Source: an uncultured Candidatus Saccharibacteria bacterium | GTDB lineage: Bacteria; Patescibacteriota; Saccharimonadia; Saccharimonadales; Saccharimonadaceae | Length of the DNA: 64,000 bases | Assembly: GCA_938042065.1 (NCBI GenBank) | Contig: CALISG010000007.1 | Coordinates: 1 to 64,000, forward strand | Direction of reading: 5' to 3' | Shown here: piece by piece, positions 17,079 to 25,890 of the stretch | Position numbering within the stretch: the stretch's first letter is position 1 | How the letters are laid out: every line of letters begins with the position of its first letter | The notes under the pieces: model-generated | What the model was told of the DNA's origin: nothing | What the model saw: only the letters and a program-made list of their open reading frames with translations | The model's database searches: none | Program-made: the position numbers and the translations under genes

Positions 17079-17540
17079 ATGGATATAAAACCGCAAACAA
17101 CGCAGCCAATTAGCGACGATCAGGATCTCGCTAAGGTTTTGGCTGGCGTAAGTAACGGCGCGAGCGCAACGAGCGCACAACCAGCAGCACAATTGCCGCC
17201 GCTGCCTGATCTGCCGCCAGAGCCAGCGCCGGAGCCGGAACCAGTTGCACAGCCAAAACCGGCTAAAACATCAGCTACAGTTACGCCAGTTGCTGACAAT
17301 GATCTTGATAATGTCAAGAACGAAGCTATCAAAGAGCTTCGACCGCTGGTTGACAAGCTCAACATCTCTGCCGAAGAAAAATTTGACACTTATTTACTAT
17401 TGATCCGCTCGACGGACGACAAAACCTTAATTGCGCCGGCGCATGAAGCTGCCAAAAATATTGCTGATGAATCTCGCCGCGCTCAGGCTTTGCTTGATGT
17501 CATTAAAGAGATTGATTTCTTATCAAACCCGCAGCCGTAA
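17079..17540 (+). CDS. Proline-rich protein of unknown function
   Basis: The first 65 of 153 residues are Ala/Pro/Glu-rich and include LPPLPDLPPEPAPEPEP; the remaining part is helical (DNVKNEAIKELRPLVDKLNI ... RAQALLDVIKEIDFL). GAGGGTGGG lies before the ATG. A similar LPPLPPLPPLPD run occurs in the protein at 55959. No family recognised. An adaptor with a disordered arm is a guess only. Confidence 0.7.
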   Translation: MDIKPQTTQPISDDQDLAKVLAGVSNGASATSAQPAAQLPPLPDLPPEPAPEPEPVAQPKPAKTSATVTPVADNDLDNVKNEAIKELRPLVDKLNISAEEKFDTYLLLIRSTDDKTLIAPAHEAAKNIADESRRAQALLDVIKEIDFLSNPQP

Positions 17541-17564
17541 TAGATTTTCTCTGTTAATCACGCG

Positions 17565-17599
17565 ATAACACCTCCGTAAGCCCTCCTCGGAGGTGTTAT
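17565..17599. promoter_or_regulatory. 12-bp perfect inverted repeat overlapping a -10 box
   Basis: ATAACACCTCCG (17565-17576) and CGGAGGTGTTAT (17588-17599) form a perfect repeat with an 11-nt spacer. The right arm contains the TG and start of the extended -10 TGtTATACT (17594-17602) of the gene at 17609. It could be the terminator of the gene before, without a T tract, or an operator. Confidence 0.6.
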
Positions 17600-17602
17600 A
17601 CT
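17594..17602 (+). promoter_or_regulatory. Extended -10, leaderless pattern
   Basis: TGtTATACT ends 6 nt before the ATG at 17609. Confidence 0.7.
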
Positions 17603-17608
17603 ATAGTT

Positions 17609-18640
17609 ATGACTATTCGTTTTGCAACTGATGATGAAATCAACCGCTGGGATAATCTAGTGGTTCATAATAGCGATCGCGGCAATATGCTGCAAGGGTC
17701 GGTCTTTTTAAAATTGAAGCGGCTAGCTAACTGGCAACCGCGTTTTATCATCTGCGGCGAGTTAGCAATTGGTGCTATCGAAAAGCATATTCCCCTGTTC
17801 GGCAAAGTGTGGTATATCCCGAAAGGTCCGGGCGTAGCAACTGCTAGCGAGTTAGCTTCGGTAGTGCCGGTGCTGCGCGATTTTGCTCGTCAGCAAGGTG
17901 TTTTTACTATCAAAATCGAGCCAGAATTACTACGCGGTACTGACGTTTCTGCGATTGAACTATTACCTACTCAACCGATTCAGTACAATGCTTCGACTGT
18001 GGTGGTTGATTTACATAGCGATCTTGACACAATCCTCAAGGACTTACCGCAAAAGGGCCGCCACGCTATCCGCCGCGCTGATCGCGACGGTGTTGTTATT
18101 GAGCGGGTGCCGGTCAATGATGAAACTTGCCAGGCGATGTATGATTTGTTCAAAGAAACGGCCGATGGCGCTGGCTTTACGATCCGCTCGCCGCGATACT
18201 ACCGTGAATTCTACCAGCAATACGCTGATGCCAACCAAGGTCAGCTATTTTTTGCCTATTATCAAGATCAGTTGGTGGCTGGTGCCTTTGCGGTGATTCT
18301 GGGTACTAAAAGTACTTACAAAGATGGCGCTTCGGTTCGCAAACGTACGGCCTACGGTGCTAGCCACCGCCTGCAATGGGAAGTAATCAAATGGGCTAAA
18401 GAGCACGGCTCGCTCGAACACGACCTCTGCGGTACGCCAGCTTCCGATGAAATGAGTAACCCGAATCATCCGCGCTATGGCCTGGGGCGCTTCAAAACTA
18501 GCTTCAATAAGCATATCACTGACTATATTGGCGCTTTCGAGATTCCAGTTTCGCCTATTAAGTCGCGGCTTTGGAGCAAATATATCGAACGATTAGTGCG
18601 CCGATTATACTTCGCCCGCCATCATGAATCATACTATTAG
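17609..18640 (+). CDS. FemAB-family peptidoglycan bridge aminoacyltransferase, copy 1
   Basis: This 343-aa protein has the FemAB (peptidoglycan interpeptide-bridge) layout of two GNAT-like halves. Visible family features are an N-terminal WQPRFIICGE region, the conserved LPQKGRHAIRRADRDGV segment (about residues 145-160) and YKDGASVRKRTAYGASHRLQWE with a C-terminal GLGRFKTSFN motif. Members transfer amino acids from aminoacyl-tRNA to lipid II. A second family member is at 21686-22672 and a MurE-like ligase lies next to this gene, so the region serves wall building. Which amino acid is added is not visible. Confidence 0.85.
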   Translation: MTIRFATDDEINRWDNLVVHNSDRGNMLQGSVFLKLKRLANWQPRFIICGELAIGAIEKHIPLFGKVWYIPKGPGVATASELASVVPVLRDFARQQGVFTIKIEPELLRGTDVSAIELLPTQPIQYNASTVVVDLHSDLDTILKDLPQKGRHAIRRADRDGVVIERVPVNDETCQAMYDLFKETADGAGFTIRSPRYYREFYQQYADANQGQLFFAYYQDQLVAGAFAVILGTKSTYKDGASVRKRTAYGASHRLQWEVIKWAKEHGSLEHDLCGTPASDEMSNPNHPRYGLGRFKTSFNKHITDYIGAFEIPVSPIKSRLWSKYIERLVRRLYFARHHESYY

Positions 18641-18663
18641 GCAGCTTAGAAGCGCTCTCAGCC

Positions 18664-19962
18664 CTAATCGTCGCTACTTAGCCTTTTCAAAATAGCTTGC
18701 CGTACTGTTTCGATTTCGTTCCAAGGGTGAGCTCCGTCGGCGCGTTCAATAGTTTTTTCGTGTCCTTTACCTAGGAATATAACAGTATCTTTTGAGCCAG
18801 ATACTCGCGAAACAGCGAAATTAATGGCCGCAGTGCGGTCTGGCACTAAGAAGAGATTTTCCTCGCGTTTTTTGCCAGCTTTTTCAGCGCCCGAGGCGAT
18901 TTGCGATAGTATGGCATTGCCATCGATATCGCGATCGTCTTCCTCGGTTAAGACAATCTCATCGGCGTATTTGCCAGCGATTTCGCCCTGGATGGCGCGT
19001 TTAGCTTCGTCGCGGCGGCCAGCCGAGCCGAACAATACCACTAGCTTGCCTTTTATTGTATTTCTAACATCACTCAACAATCGTTCGAACGAGTCTGGCG
19101 TGTGCGCGAAATCAACAATCGCCGAGAACGGCTGTCCAGCGTCGACCACTGTCATGCGGCCTTCTACGCCCGCTAAAGCGGCAATTCCGCGCTCAATTTG
19201 GGTTTTAGTTAAGCCAACCTCGCGGCCAACAGCCGCCGCCGCTAGGCTGTTATAAACATTGAACTCGCCTGGAATATTAACATGAATGTGGTAAGAATCG
19301 CCATCAATTAACGTTGTGTAATCACTGCCGTGGGCGCTCAAATTGATATCTTGCGCCCGCCAATCGCCAGATTTGAGGCCGTAGCTGACCGATTGTTTGA
19401 CGGCTTGGCGGAAAGTTTCAGCAGACGGATCGTCGGCGTTAATGACACCAACGCGGCTGGCTAGTCTAAATAGTTTGGTTTTGGCAACCAAATAGCGCTC
19501 AAAAGTTCTGTGATAGTCGAGGTGTTCGTGCGTAACGTTAGTCATGACGGCGATCTCGATTGGTACGCCAAAGGTACGGTGCTGGGCTAGCGCGTGGCTA
19601 GTTACTTCCAAAATCACCCATTCCACCTTTTGCTTCTTGAACTCTGCTAAGCGTTTTTGTAGCAGCGGCGCTGAAACTGTTGTCATATGAGCAACTTGCG
19701 GCGTAATATCATTACCGACACCATAAGCGACAGTGGTCATCAGGCCTGCTTTGATGCCAGATTCGGTGAGCATTTTGTGAATCATGAAGCAGGTCGAGGT
19801 TTTGCCGTTGGTGCCAGTCACGCCGATGACGCGCATATTGTGCGCTGGATAACCGGCCTTGGTAGCAGCGGCAGCAGCTGTCAATAGATGATAAGTTGGT
19901 TCAATTGATTGGTATAAACTAGCGGGAATGGCCTTTTTCAAAGTTTTCTTGAGTGAATTCAT
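18664..19962 (-). CDS. murE: MurE-like Mur ligase (UDP-MurNAc peptide synthetase)
   Basis: This 432-aa ATP-dependent ligase adds an amino acid to UDP-MurNAc peptide in the cytoplasm. P-loop GVTGTNGKTSTCFMI, central motif TNVTHEHLDYHRTFE and C-terminal LFGSAGRRDEAKR and GHEK motifs identify a Mur ligase of the MurE type. The start at 19962 is set by TGcTATAAT ending 6 nt before it; the frame is open further upstream. The N-terminal UDP-binding domain is short compared with classical MurE. At the place where DAP-type enzymes have a DNPR motif this protein has TEEDDRD, so the third residue cannot be predicted. Confidence 0.82.
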   Translation of the reverse strand: MNSLKKTLKKAIPASLYQSIEPTYHLLTAAAAATKAGYPAHNMRVIGVTGTNGKTSTCFMIHKMLTESGIKAGLMTTVAYGVGNDITPQVAHMTTVSAPLLQKRLAEFKKQKVEWVILEVTSHALAQHRTFGVPIEIAVMTNVTHEHLDYHRTFERYLVAKTKLFRLASRVGVINADDPSAETFRQAVKQSVSYGLKSGDWRAQDINLSAHGSDYTTLIDGDSYHIHVNIPGEFNVYNSLAAAAVGREVGLTKTQIERGIAALAGVEGRMTVVDAGQPFSAIVDFAHTPDSFERLLSDVRNTIKGKLVVLFGSAGRRDEAKRAIQGEIAGKYADEIVLTEEDDRDIDGNAILSQIASGAEKAGKKREENLFLVPDRTAAINFAVSRVSGSKDTVIFLGKGHEKTIERADGAHPWNEIETVRQAILKRLSSDD

Positions 19963-19968
19963 ACCGAT

Positions 19969-19977
19969 ATTATAGCA
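19969..19977 (-). promoter_or_regulatory. Extended -10 for murE, leaderless pattern
   Basis: Minus-strand TGcTATAAT ends 6 nt before the start at 19962. It is divergent from the tsaD promoter 16 nt away. Confidence 0.75.
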
Positions 19978-19992
19978 TCGACCTCTTGGCGG

Positions 19993-20001
19993 TGGTACAA
20001 T
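19993..20001 (+). promoter_or_regulatory. Extended -10 for tsaD, leaderless pattern
   Basis: TGgTACAAT ends 7 nt before the ATG at 20009. Confidence 0.6.
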
Positions 20002-20008
20002 TAAGTAG

Positions 20009-21106
20009 ATGAAGGTTTTGGGAATTGAATCAAGCTGCGATGAAACCGCGGCAGCTATAGTTGAGGACGGTTTTCGGATGTTGTCAAATGTGGTGCAGTC
20101 GCAGATTGACATCCACGCGCATTTTGGCGGCGTGGTGCCCGAAATTGCGGCGCGCAGCCACATCGAAGCTATCGGCCCAGTCGTCGACGAAGCTCTCGCC
20201 CGAGCAAACTGTACTTGGGACGATATTGACGCTATCGCCGTGACCTATGCGCCAGGCTTAATTGGTTCGCTGCTAATTGGCTCGCTAGCAGCGCGAACGC
20301 TGGCGATTTCGCATAGTAAACCGCTCTACCCGGTGCATCACGTCGAGGGACATGTCTACGCCAATTTTATTACCGAGCAAGCGCCCGGGCCTATTCAGCT
20401 TGCCTTACCGAAATCTCAGCCGCGCTTTCCCCTTTTGGCCTTGATTGTCTCGGGCGGACATACGCAGCTGGTACTCTTTCGCGGCCACGGCGACTATCAG
20501 CTGCTGGGACAAACCCAAGACGACGCTGTCGGCGAAGCTTTTGACAAGGTAGCCAAAATTCTCGGCCTGCCCTACCCTGGCGGCCCGTCGATTGCGCGCG
20601 CGGCTGAGTCGGGTAATCCTGATAAATACCATTTACCCAAAGCTAAGCTCGATAATCCGTACAATTTTTCGTTCTCAGGCCTCAAGACAGCCGTTCTAAG
20701 GGCTGTACAGCGCGAAGTGGGCAAAGACTTCACTTTTCCATCGCACGAGCTCCCAGGGCTTGTCACGAGTTCGCAGCAGCACGATTTTGCAGCTAGCTTC
20801 CAGAAAGTAGCCGTCGAGACGCTAGTTGAGCGTACCTTGCGTGCTTTTCAGGACTTTCAGCCGCAATCGGTAGTGATTGCTGGCGGCGTAGCTGCCAATC
20901 AAGAACTGCGCCGCCAACTGCGCCAAAAACTACCGATTAACATTGAGCACGCGCCGATTCAGCTGTGTACTGATAATGCGGCAATGATTGCGGCGCTAGG
21001 CTATCAGCAGGCGCGGTTAAGCAGCCCGGCTGATCCGTATACTCTCGAGGTGGTTCCTAGTCTGTCAATGGTCAAAACTGCCTGGAATAAGACCGGAGCG
21101 TTGTAA
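20009..21106 (+). CDS. tsaD: tRNA N6-threonylcarbamoyltransferase TsaD
   Basis: This 365-aa catalytic subunit transfers threonylcarbamoyl to A37 of ANN-decoding tRNAs (t6A). Diagnostic features are the start VLGIESSCDETAAAIVED, the metal-binding HAHFGGVVPEIAARSH, the nucleotide-binding IVSGGHTQLV and VIAGGVAANQELR. It is somewhat long for the family owing to inserts near residues 115-135 and 240-255. The stop abuts the ATG of tsaC, so the two t6A enzymes are made together. Confidence 0.96.
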   Translation: MKVLGIESSCDETAAAIVEDGFRMLSNVVQSQIDIHAHFGGVVPEIAARSHIEAIGPVVDEALARANCTWDDIDAIAVTYAPGLIGSLLIGSLAARTLAISHSKPLYPVHHVEGHVYANFITEQAPGPIQLALPKSQPRFPLLALIVSGGHTQLVLFRGHGDYQLLGQTQDDAVGEAFDKVAKILGLPYPGGPSIARAAESGNPDKYHLPKAKLDNPYNFSFSGLKTAVLRAVQREVGKDFTFPSHELPGLVTSSQQHDFAASFQKVAVETLVERTLRAFQDFQPQSVVIAGGVAANQELRRQLRQKLPINIEHAPIQLCTDNAAMIAALGYQQARLSSPADPYTLEVVPSLSMVKTAWNKTGAL

Positions 21107-21700
21107 ATGCCACAACTATTTACCTCTGTTGATAATGATGAGTTGATCAATATTTTGAATGGCGGCGGTATTGGCGTGCTGCCTACCGACACAGTTTATG
21201 GACTTGTAGCACGGGCCGCTGATCCAGCAGCGATCCAAAAAATGTACGACACCAAGAAGCGCGCTAGCCAACCAGGAACGCTAATCGCTAGTTCAATTAA
21301 TGATTTGGCGAAATTAGGACTAGACTCTAGCCAATTATCGTTAGCAGCCAAGTTTTGGCCTGGTCAAATTAGCGTTGTTATTAATGCCGATAATGTCGCT
21401 ACTTATCTCAAGCAAACGCGAGATAACTTAGCCGTGCGTATTCCCGATGACCCTTCGCTGTCACGGCTTTTAGCGCAAACTGGACCATTGATGACTACTA
21501 GCGCTAATGTGCCAGGCCGGCCAATTTCGTCGACAATTACTGAAGCTAAAGCCTATTTTGGCGACAAGGTCGATTTTTATGTCGATGGCGGCACTATAAC
21601 TAATAATCAGCCGTCAAGTATTATCGGCCTCGATGAGCATGCAAATATTATTGTATTTCGCCGTGGAGCTGTTGATATAGATCGGTTATTTACCAAGTAA
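21107..21700 (+). CDS. tsaC: L-threonylcarbamoyladenylate synthase TsaC/Sua5 (YrdC family)
   Basis: This 197-aa enzyme makes threonylcarbamoyl-AMP from Thr, bicarbonate and ATP for TsaD. YrdC-fold markers: GIGVLPTDTVYGLVARA, KMYDTKKRASQPG, FWPGQISVVI, VRIPDDP and GPLMTTSANVPGRPI. It starts at the base after the tsaD stop, without its own ribosome binding site. It overlaps the convergent femAB gene by 15 bp. Confidence 0.95.
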   Translation: MPQLFTSVDNDELINILNGGGIGVLPTDTVYGLVARAADPAAIQKMYDTKKRASQPGTLIASSINDLAKLGLDSSQLSLAAKFWPGQISVVINADNVATYLKQTRDNLAVRIPDDPSLSRLLAQTGPLMTTSANVPGRPISSTITEAKAYFGDKVDFYVDGGTITNNQPSSIIGLDEHANIIVFRRGAVDIDRLFTK

Positions 21701-22672
21701 TTTTTTGGTGCTGCGGATAGCTCTTTTAGCTAGCGGTAACCCATACCGCCAAACTGGGTATAATTTACTCATTGGATAATCATAAGTACCGGCTAATTTA
21801 TTCTCATGGCTAGCAAAACCGCGCTTGAAGTTGCTAACACCGTCGTTGAGCAGGCCGTTCATGTCGTAGCGCTTAATTCCCTGCCGCTTACATTCGGCGA
21901 TAGCGTGCCATTTTAGCGCGTAGTTAGCGCGCAAGGCTTGGCCGCGATCGTTCATACCGCCGTATAGCTCGAATGAAGTTTCGCGGCTAGTCGCCAGCCA
22001 AAGAAATGATACCGGGCGATTGTCTTCGTAAGCAGCGAAAATTTGCGAGTACTCCCCTAGTTTGTTATGAATATCGTAATAATACTGGTCGTCGTGCAGA
22101 GCGAATTTAGCGCGTTTAGCAGTTTGACGGTAGATTTCGAGGCAAGCAGCAATGTCTTGGTGCGTTTTTACCGGTTTGATATCAAGTCCAGCCCGGCCAG
22201 ATTTACGGATATACTGGCGGGTTTTTTTGGTCATCGCGGCCAATAGTTCGTCGGTTGTATGAGTCAAATCCAAAATCAAAGTACGCGATAGCAGAATATT
22301 GTTTGGCGATTGGCGCCAACCTTTGGCACGGAGCGGATGTTCAGTATCTGGCTCGATAGTTAGCACAGTGCATGGCAGATTATGCTTAACATAATTAACA
22401 ATTGCCGTCAAAACACCGTCTTCCCTACCTTGTTTGTAAACTGGCCCGCGCGGAATGTAGCTTAACTGATCAAGCGGTTTAGGCAGGTTTCTCAGTAATA
22501 TTTGCGCAGCGCCAATTGTTTCGTTGCCGTCAACTATAGTAATTCGTTGAACGCGCCAATTGTGCGCCGCTTTTACTTCTCCCCATCCCCAGAGCTGCAG
22601 CGGGTGCCCGCCAAACTTAGCAACAGTCTTGTCCCATGTAGCTTTTTCGTCGCATAGTATTGTATCAATCAT
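21686..22672 (-). CDS. FemAB-family peptidoglycan bridge aminoacyltransferase, copy 2
   Basis: This 328-aa paralogue of the protein at 17609 keeps the same layout: HPLQLWGWGEVKAAHNWRVQ, LSYIPRGPVYK, the basic helix MTKKTRQYIRKSGRAGL and SFELYGGMNDRGQALRANYAL, ending in LNDGVSNFKRGF. The start at 22672 is chosen because minus-strand TATACT ends 6 nt before it; earlier in-frame ATGs lie in or above the promoter. It is expected to act on lipid II at the inner membrane face. Two FemAB genes suggest a bridge of more than one residue. Confidence 0.85.
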   Translation of the reverse strand: MIDTILCDEKATWDKTVAKFGGHPLQLWGWGEVKAAHNWRVQRITIVDGNETIGAAQILLRNLPKPLDQLSYIPRGPVYKQGREDGVLTAIVNYVKHNLPCTVLTIEPDTEHPLRAKGWRQSPNNILLSRTLILDLTHTTDELLAAMTKKTRQYIRKSGRAGLDIKPVKTHQDIAACLEIYRQTAKRAKFALHDDQYYYDIHNKLGEYSQIFAAYEDNRPVSFLWLATSRETSFELYGGMNDRGQALRANYALKWHAIAECKRQGIKRYDMNGLLNDGVSNFKRGFASHENKLAGTYDYPMSKLYPVWRYGLPLAKRAIRSTKKLLGK

Positions 22673-22678
22673 ATGTTT

Positions 22679-22684
22679 AGTATA
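22679..22684 (-). promoter_or_regulatory. -10 box of femAB copy 2, leaderless pattern
   Basis: Minus-strand TATACT ends 6 nt before the start at 22672. Confidence 0.6.
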
Positions 22685-22693
22685 CATCGTTTG

Positions 22694-22702
22694 TGCTATA
22701 AT
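22694..22702 (+). promoter_or_regulatory. Extended -10 of valS
   Basis: TGcTATAAT lies 116 nt before the valS ATG and gives one of the longer leaders in the window. Confidence 0.65.
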
Positions 22703-22708
22703 AGGATA

Positions 22709-22818
22709 GAACACAAACACGTGGAATAAAAAACGGCAAGAGGTGAGGAATAGCAAACTGTGGAATTGCTATGCTTGGTTATTTTGCTAATTTTCACGTG
22801 AAATGAATCGAGAATGAA
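22709..22818 (+). promoter_or_regulatory. Structured 5' leader of valS
   Basis: About 110 nt of leader hold nested complementary segments: CACGTG at 22718-22723 and again at 22795-22800 (self-complementary, so they can pair) enclose a 7-bp hairpin ATAGCAA/TTGCTAT (22750-22756, 22766-22772). No T-box core motif is present. Regulation is inferred from structure only. Confidence 0.35.
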
Positions 22819-25374
22819 ATGAGCTTAGCTAAAACTTATACTCCGAACGAATATGAACCGTCGATTTACGCCTTGTGGGAGGAGTCTGGCGTATTTAAAC
22901 CGAAAGGGCAGGGCCAGCCGTACGCGATTGTGATGCCGCCGCCAAATGCTAACGGCAATTTGCACGTCGGGCACGCTTTAGGGTCGGCAATTCAAGATAT
23001 TTTAGTACGTTATCACCGTATGCAAGGCTATGATGCTGTGTATATACCGGGGGCTGACCATGCTGGCTTTGAAACTTGGGTAGTTTACGAGCGCGAGCTA
23101 GAAAAGCACGGCCAGACGCGCTTTGACTTCAACCGCGAAGAATTATACGCGCAGGTATGGGATTTCGTAGCTAAACGCCGCGGCGATATGGAATTACAAC
23201 TGCGGGCGATTGGCGTGGGCGCTGATTGGGACGATTTGGTATTCACGCTCGACGATAAAGTTATCAAAACTGTCTACGATACTTTTGAAAAGATGTGGCA
23301 GGACGGCTATATTTATAGGGGCGAACGCATTGTCAATTACTGTACGCAGCATCAGACGAGTTTTTCGGACTATGAGGTTGTTCACAAAAATGAAAAAGGG
23401 AAGTTGTGGGAAATCGCTTATCCGCTAATCGATAAAGTCGGCGAAATTGTTATCGCTACGACGCGTCCCGAGACGATGTTTGGCGACGTAGCCGTAGCGG
23501 TCAATCCAAACGACGAGCGCTACAAAGACCTTGTCGGCTGCAAAGCGCTGCTGCCGATTGTCAAGCGCGAAATTCCCATTATCGCTGACGATTATGTCGA
23601 TCCAGCTTATGGCACTGGTATGGTGAAAATTACACCAGCACACGACCCGAATGACTTTGAGGTAGGCAAGCGCCACAATTTAGAATTAGTTCAAGTAATT
23701 GATTTTGACGGCAAAATGATCAATGTGCCGGGTCAATTTGTCGGCATGACGGCGCTAGAAGCTCGTAAACGTGTCCTAGCGGCGCTCGAAATAGACGAAT
23801 TGCTGCGCGGCGAAAAAGATATCGAGCACCAGGTTGGACATTGTTACAAATGCGGTTCGGTCATCGAGCCGCTCGTCAAAGAGCAATGGTTCGTCAAAAT
23901 GCGCCAATTGGCTGATAACGCTATCGCGGCAATTGAGCGCAAGGAAGTGACGTTTACCCCTGAAAATAAAGGCGATGTTGTCATTAAATATCTCAAAGAT
24001 ATCAAAGACTGGAATATCAGCCGCCAAATACCGTGGGGCATTCCGATTCCAATGTTTCAGTCCAAGACGGATTTGAACGATTGGCGTTTCAGCACGGATG
24101 TCGATAAAAAAGAAATCGTTGTAGATGGCACAACGTATCGCCGCGAGGAGGATACGCTTGACACTTGGTTCAGTAGCGGCCAATGGCCGTATATAACTAC
24201 CGATTATTTGGATGCTGGTAAGCTAGCCAAGTATTATCCGAATACCGTCATGGAGACAGCAGGCGATATTTTGTTTGCATGGGTAGCGCGGATGATTATG
24301 CTGGGCCTATATCGGACTGGCCAGGTGCCGTTCAGGCATGTGTACTTGCATGGTTTAGTGCTTGATGAAAAGGGTATCAAGATGAGCAAAAGCAAGGGCA
24401 ATGTCATCAATCCGATGGAGACAGTGGCGAAATATGGCTCGGATGCACTGCGTATGGGTATCATTGCTAGTCGCAGTGCTGCTCAGCCGCAAGCGTTTAA
24501 TACTGGCAAGGTAGTAGCAGCCCGTAATTTCTGCAACAAGCTGTGGAATATTGCTCGCTATACTGAAAATTTGGTTGGCGACCGCACGCCAGCGGTCAGT
24601 CCGCAACTACAATCGCTAGCCGATTATTGGATTGCTCGCCAACTAGATGAGGCGGCGCAGTCGCTAGACCGGCAGATTGCGACCTATCATTTCGCTGAGG
24701 CTGGCGAGACGATTTATCACACCGTTTGGGATGATGTAGCTGACTGGTACATCGAGGCTAGCAAAGTTGAGCAAAATATCGACATGAACGCGTATGTTTT
24801 AGACACAATTTTGCGGTTAACGCACCCATTCGCGCCGTTCTTGACCGAAACAATTTGGCAGGCTTTGCCGTGGCACGATACGATCTTGGCTAGCGAAACT
24901 ATGCCAGACCGCCTAGAGTACGACGATATCGCTGCTGCTGCATTCGGCCGCTTGAAAGATTTAGTATCAGAAGCACGCTACGTAGTTAGCGAACTGCCGG
25001 GCAATAAACGTTATGGTCTGTTGTATATGGACGATTCGCTGGTGGCTGATAATATCGAACTTGTCAAGAAGCTAGCGCGCGTTACCTCGGTAGAACATGT
25101 TGACCAGGCCAGGGGATTACGCTTGGCTGCTAGCGGGCGAGACGTTTGGCTAGACATTGACGACGAAACGCTTTACGAGCATCAAGCTAACCTCGAGAAA
25201 CGTTTAGCCGAAGAACGCCAGCATATCCGGACACTCGAGACGCGCTTGGCAAACGATAACTATGTAGCCAAAGCTCCGCCGGCTCTGGTCGAGGAATCGC
25301 GCAAGGCGCTTCGCGAAAAGCGAGAACTAATTACCCGGCTACAGAACGAGCTGCAAGTTGTGTCGAACAAGTAA
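22819..25374 (+). CDS. valS: Valyl-tRNA synthetase
   Basis: This 851-aa class I synthetase has the HIGH motif as HVGH (GNLHVGHALG), the editing domain (TTRPETMFGDVAVAV), KMSKS in GIKMSKSKGN and the C-terminal coiled coil (about residues 790-848, LEKRLAEERQHIRTLETRL) typical of ValRS. The length is normal for the family. It is convergent with the small gene at 25378, only 3 nt away, with no terminator between them. Confidence 0.97.
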   Translation: MSLAKTYTPNEYEPSIYALWEESGVFKPKGQGQPYAIVMPPPNANGNLHVGHALGSAIQDILVRYHRMQGYDAVYIPGADHAGFETWVVYERELEKHGQTRFDFNREELYAQVWDFVAKRRGDMELQLRAIGVGADWDDLVFTLDDKVIKTVYDTFEKMWQDGYIYRGERIVNYCTQHQTSFSDYEVVHKNEKGKLWEIAYPLIDKVGEIVIATTRPETMFGDVAVAVNPNDERYKDLVGCKALLPIVKREIPIIADDYVDPAYGTGMVKITPAHDPNDFEVGKRHNLELVQVIDFDGKMINVPGQFVGMTALEARKRVLAALEIDELLRGEKDIEHQVGHCYKCGSVIEPLVKEQWFVKMRQLADNAIAAIERKEVTFTPENKGDVVIKYLKDIKDWNISRQIPWGIPIPMFQSKTDLNDWRFSTDVDKKEIVVDGTTYRREEDTLDTWFSSGQWPYITTDYLDAGKLAKYYPNTVMETAGDILFAWVARMIMLGLYRTGQVPFRHVYLHGLVLDEKGIKMSKSKGNVINPMETVAKYGSDALRMGIIASRSAAQPQAFNTGKVVAARNFCNKLWNIARYTENLVGDRTPAVSPQLQSLADYWIARQLDEAAQSLDRQIATYHFAEAGETIYHTVWDDVADWYIEASKVEQNIDMNAYVLDTILRLTHPFAPFLTETIWQALPWHDTILASETMPDRLEYDDIAAAAFGRLKDLVSEARYVVSELPGNKRYGLLYMDDSLVADNIELVKKLARVTSVEHVDQARGLRLAASGRDVWLDIDDETLYEHQANLEKRLAEERQHIRTLETRLANDNYVAKAPPALVEESRKALREKRELITRLQNELQVVSNK

Positions 25375-25377
25375 AAG

Positions 25378-25731
25378 CTAGTCGATAACTGGCAAATTCG
25401 CGTTATCAAAAGCGTGTCGGCCGCCTTCTTCTAATAAGGCTAAAATATTTTTGTGATGATGGCGGCGATCTGGCGAAATGCTAGGCGATTGGTAGCGAAA
25501 ACTGTTGCTGAGCATGCCTTCTGAGAGATTATGCTCGGAATGGGTGTGCTGCATTCGCGACTCGTTGATGGTTCGCAAATCTTGCGAACTGAGCTTTTGC
25601 ATGGAATGATCATGCGTCAAACTGATATCAATAGCATGCCCGAAATGCCCGTCGTGGACAGCAACGCCGCTAGCTATCAGCAGACTGAGTGCGGCGAATA
25701 AGGCGTTAATGATGTAAGTAAAATATGTCAT
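25378..25731 (-). CDS. Small His-rich, membrane-anchored or secreted protein, unknown
   Basis: This 117-aa protein has an N-terminal hydrophobic helix (ALFAALSLLIASGVAV) followed by a polar region rich in His (HDGHFGHAIDIS, THDHSMQ, QHTHSEHN, RRHHHKN). His clusters could bind metal, but no family is recognised. A well-formed promoter (TTGACT, 18 bp, TGcTATATT) precedes it, which supports a real gene. Confidence 0.6.
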   Translation of the reverse strand: MTYFTYIINALFAALSLLIASGVAVHDGHFGHAIDISLTHDHSMQKLSSQDLRTINESRMQHTHSEHNLSEGMLSNSFRYQSPSISPDRRHHHKNILALLEEGGRHAFDNANLPVID

Positions 25732-25763
25732 AATTATGTTTGTTTTAAGGTATTGTGCTTACA

Positions 25764-25792
25764 AATATAGCACAAGTATGATAAAAAGTCAA
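25764..25792 (-). promoter_or_regulatory. Promoter of the His-rich small gene
   Basis: Minus strand: TTGACT (25792-25787), 18-bp spacer, TGcTATATT. Sequence is strikingly similar to the promoter at 62979-63007. Confidence 0.7.
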
Positions 25793-25890
25793 TAGTATGT
25801 CATAAAAATAAGATTATAAGTTAGTCTGAGGCAGTGTTCGAACGATTCGCAAACAGATTACCGCTAGGTTTTAGCGCGCAGGTTGGCCAT

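Noticed and set aside
22703..22818. T-box riboswitch before valS
   Set aside because: No T-box core (AGGGTGGNACCGCG-like) and no specifier loop with a Val codon could be found.
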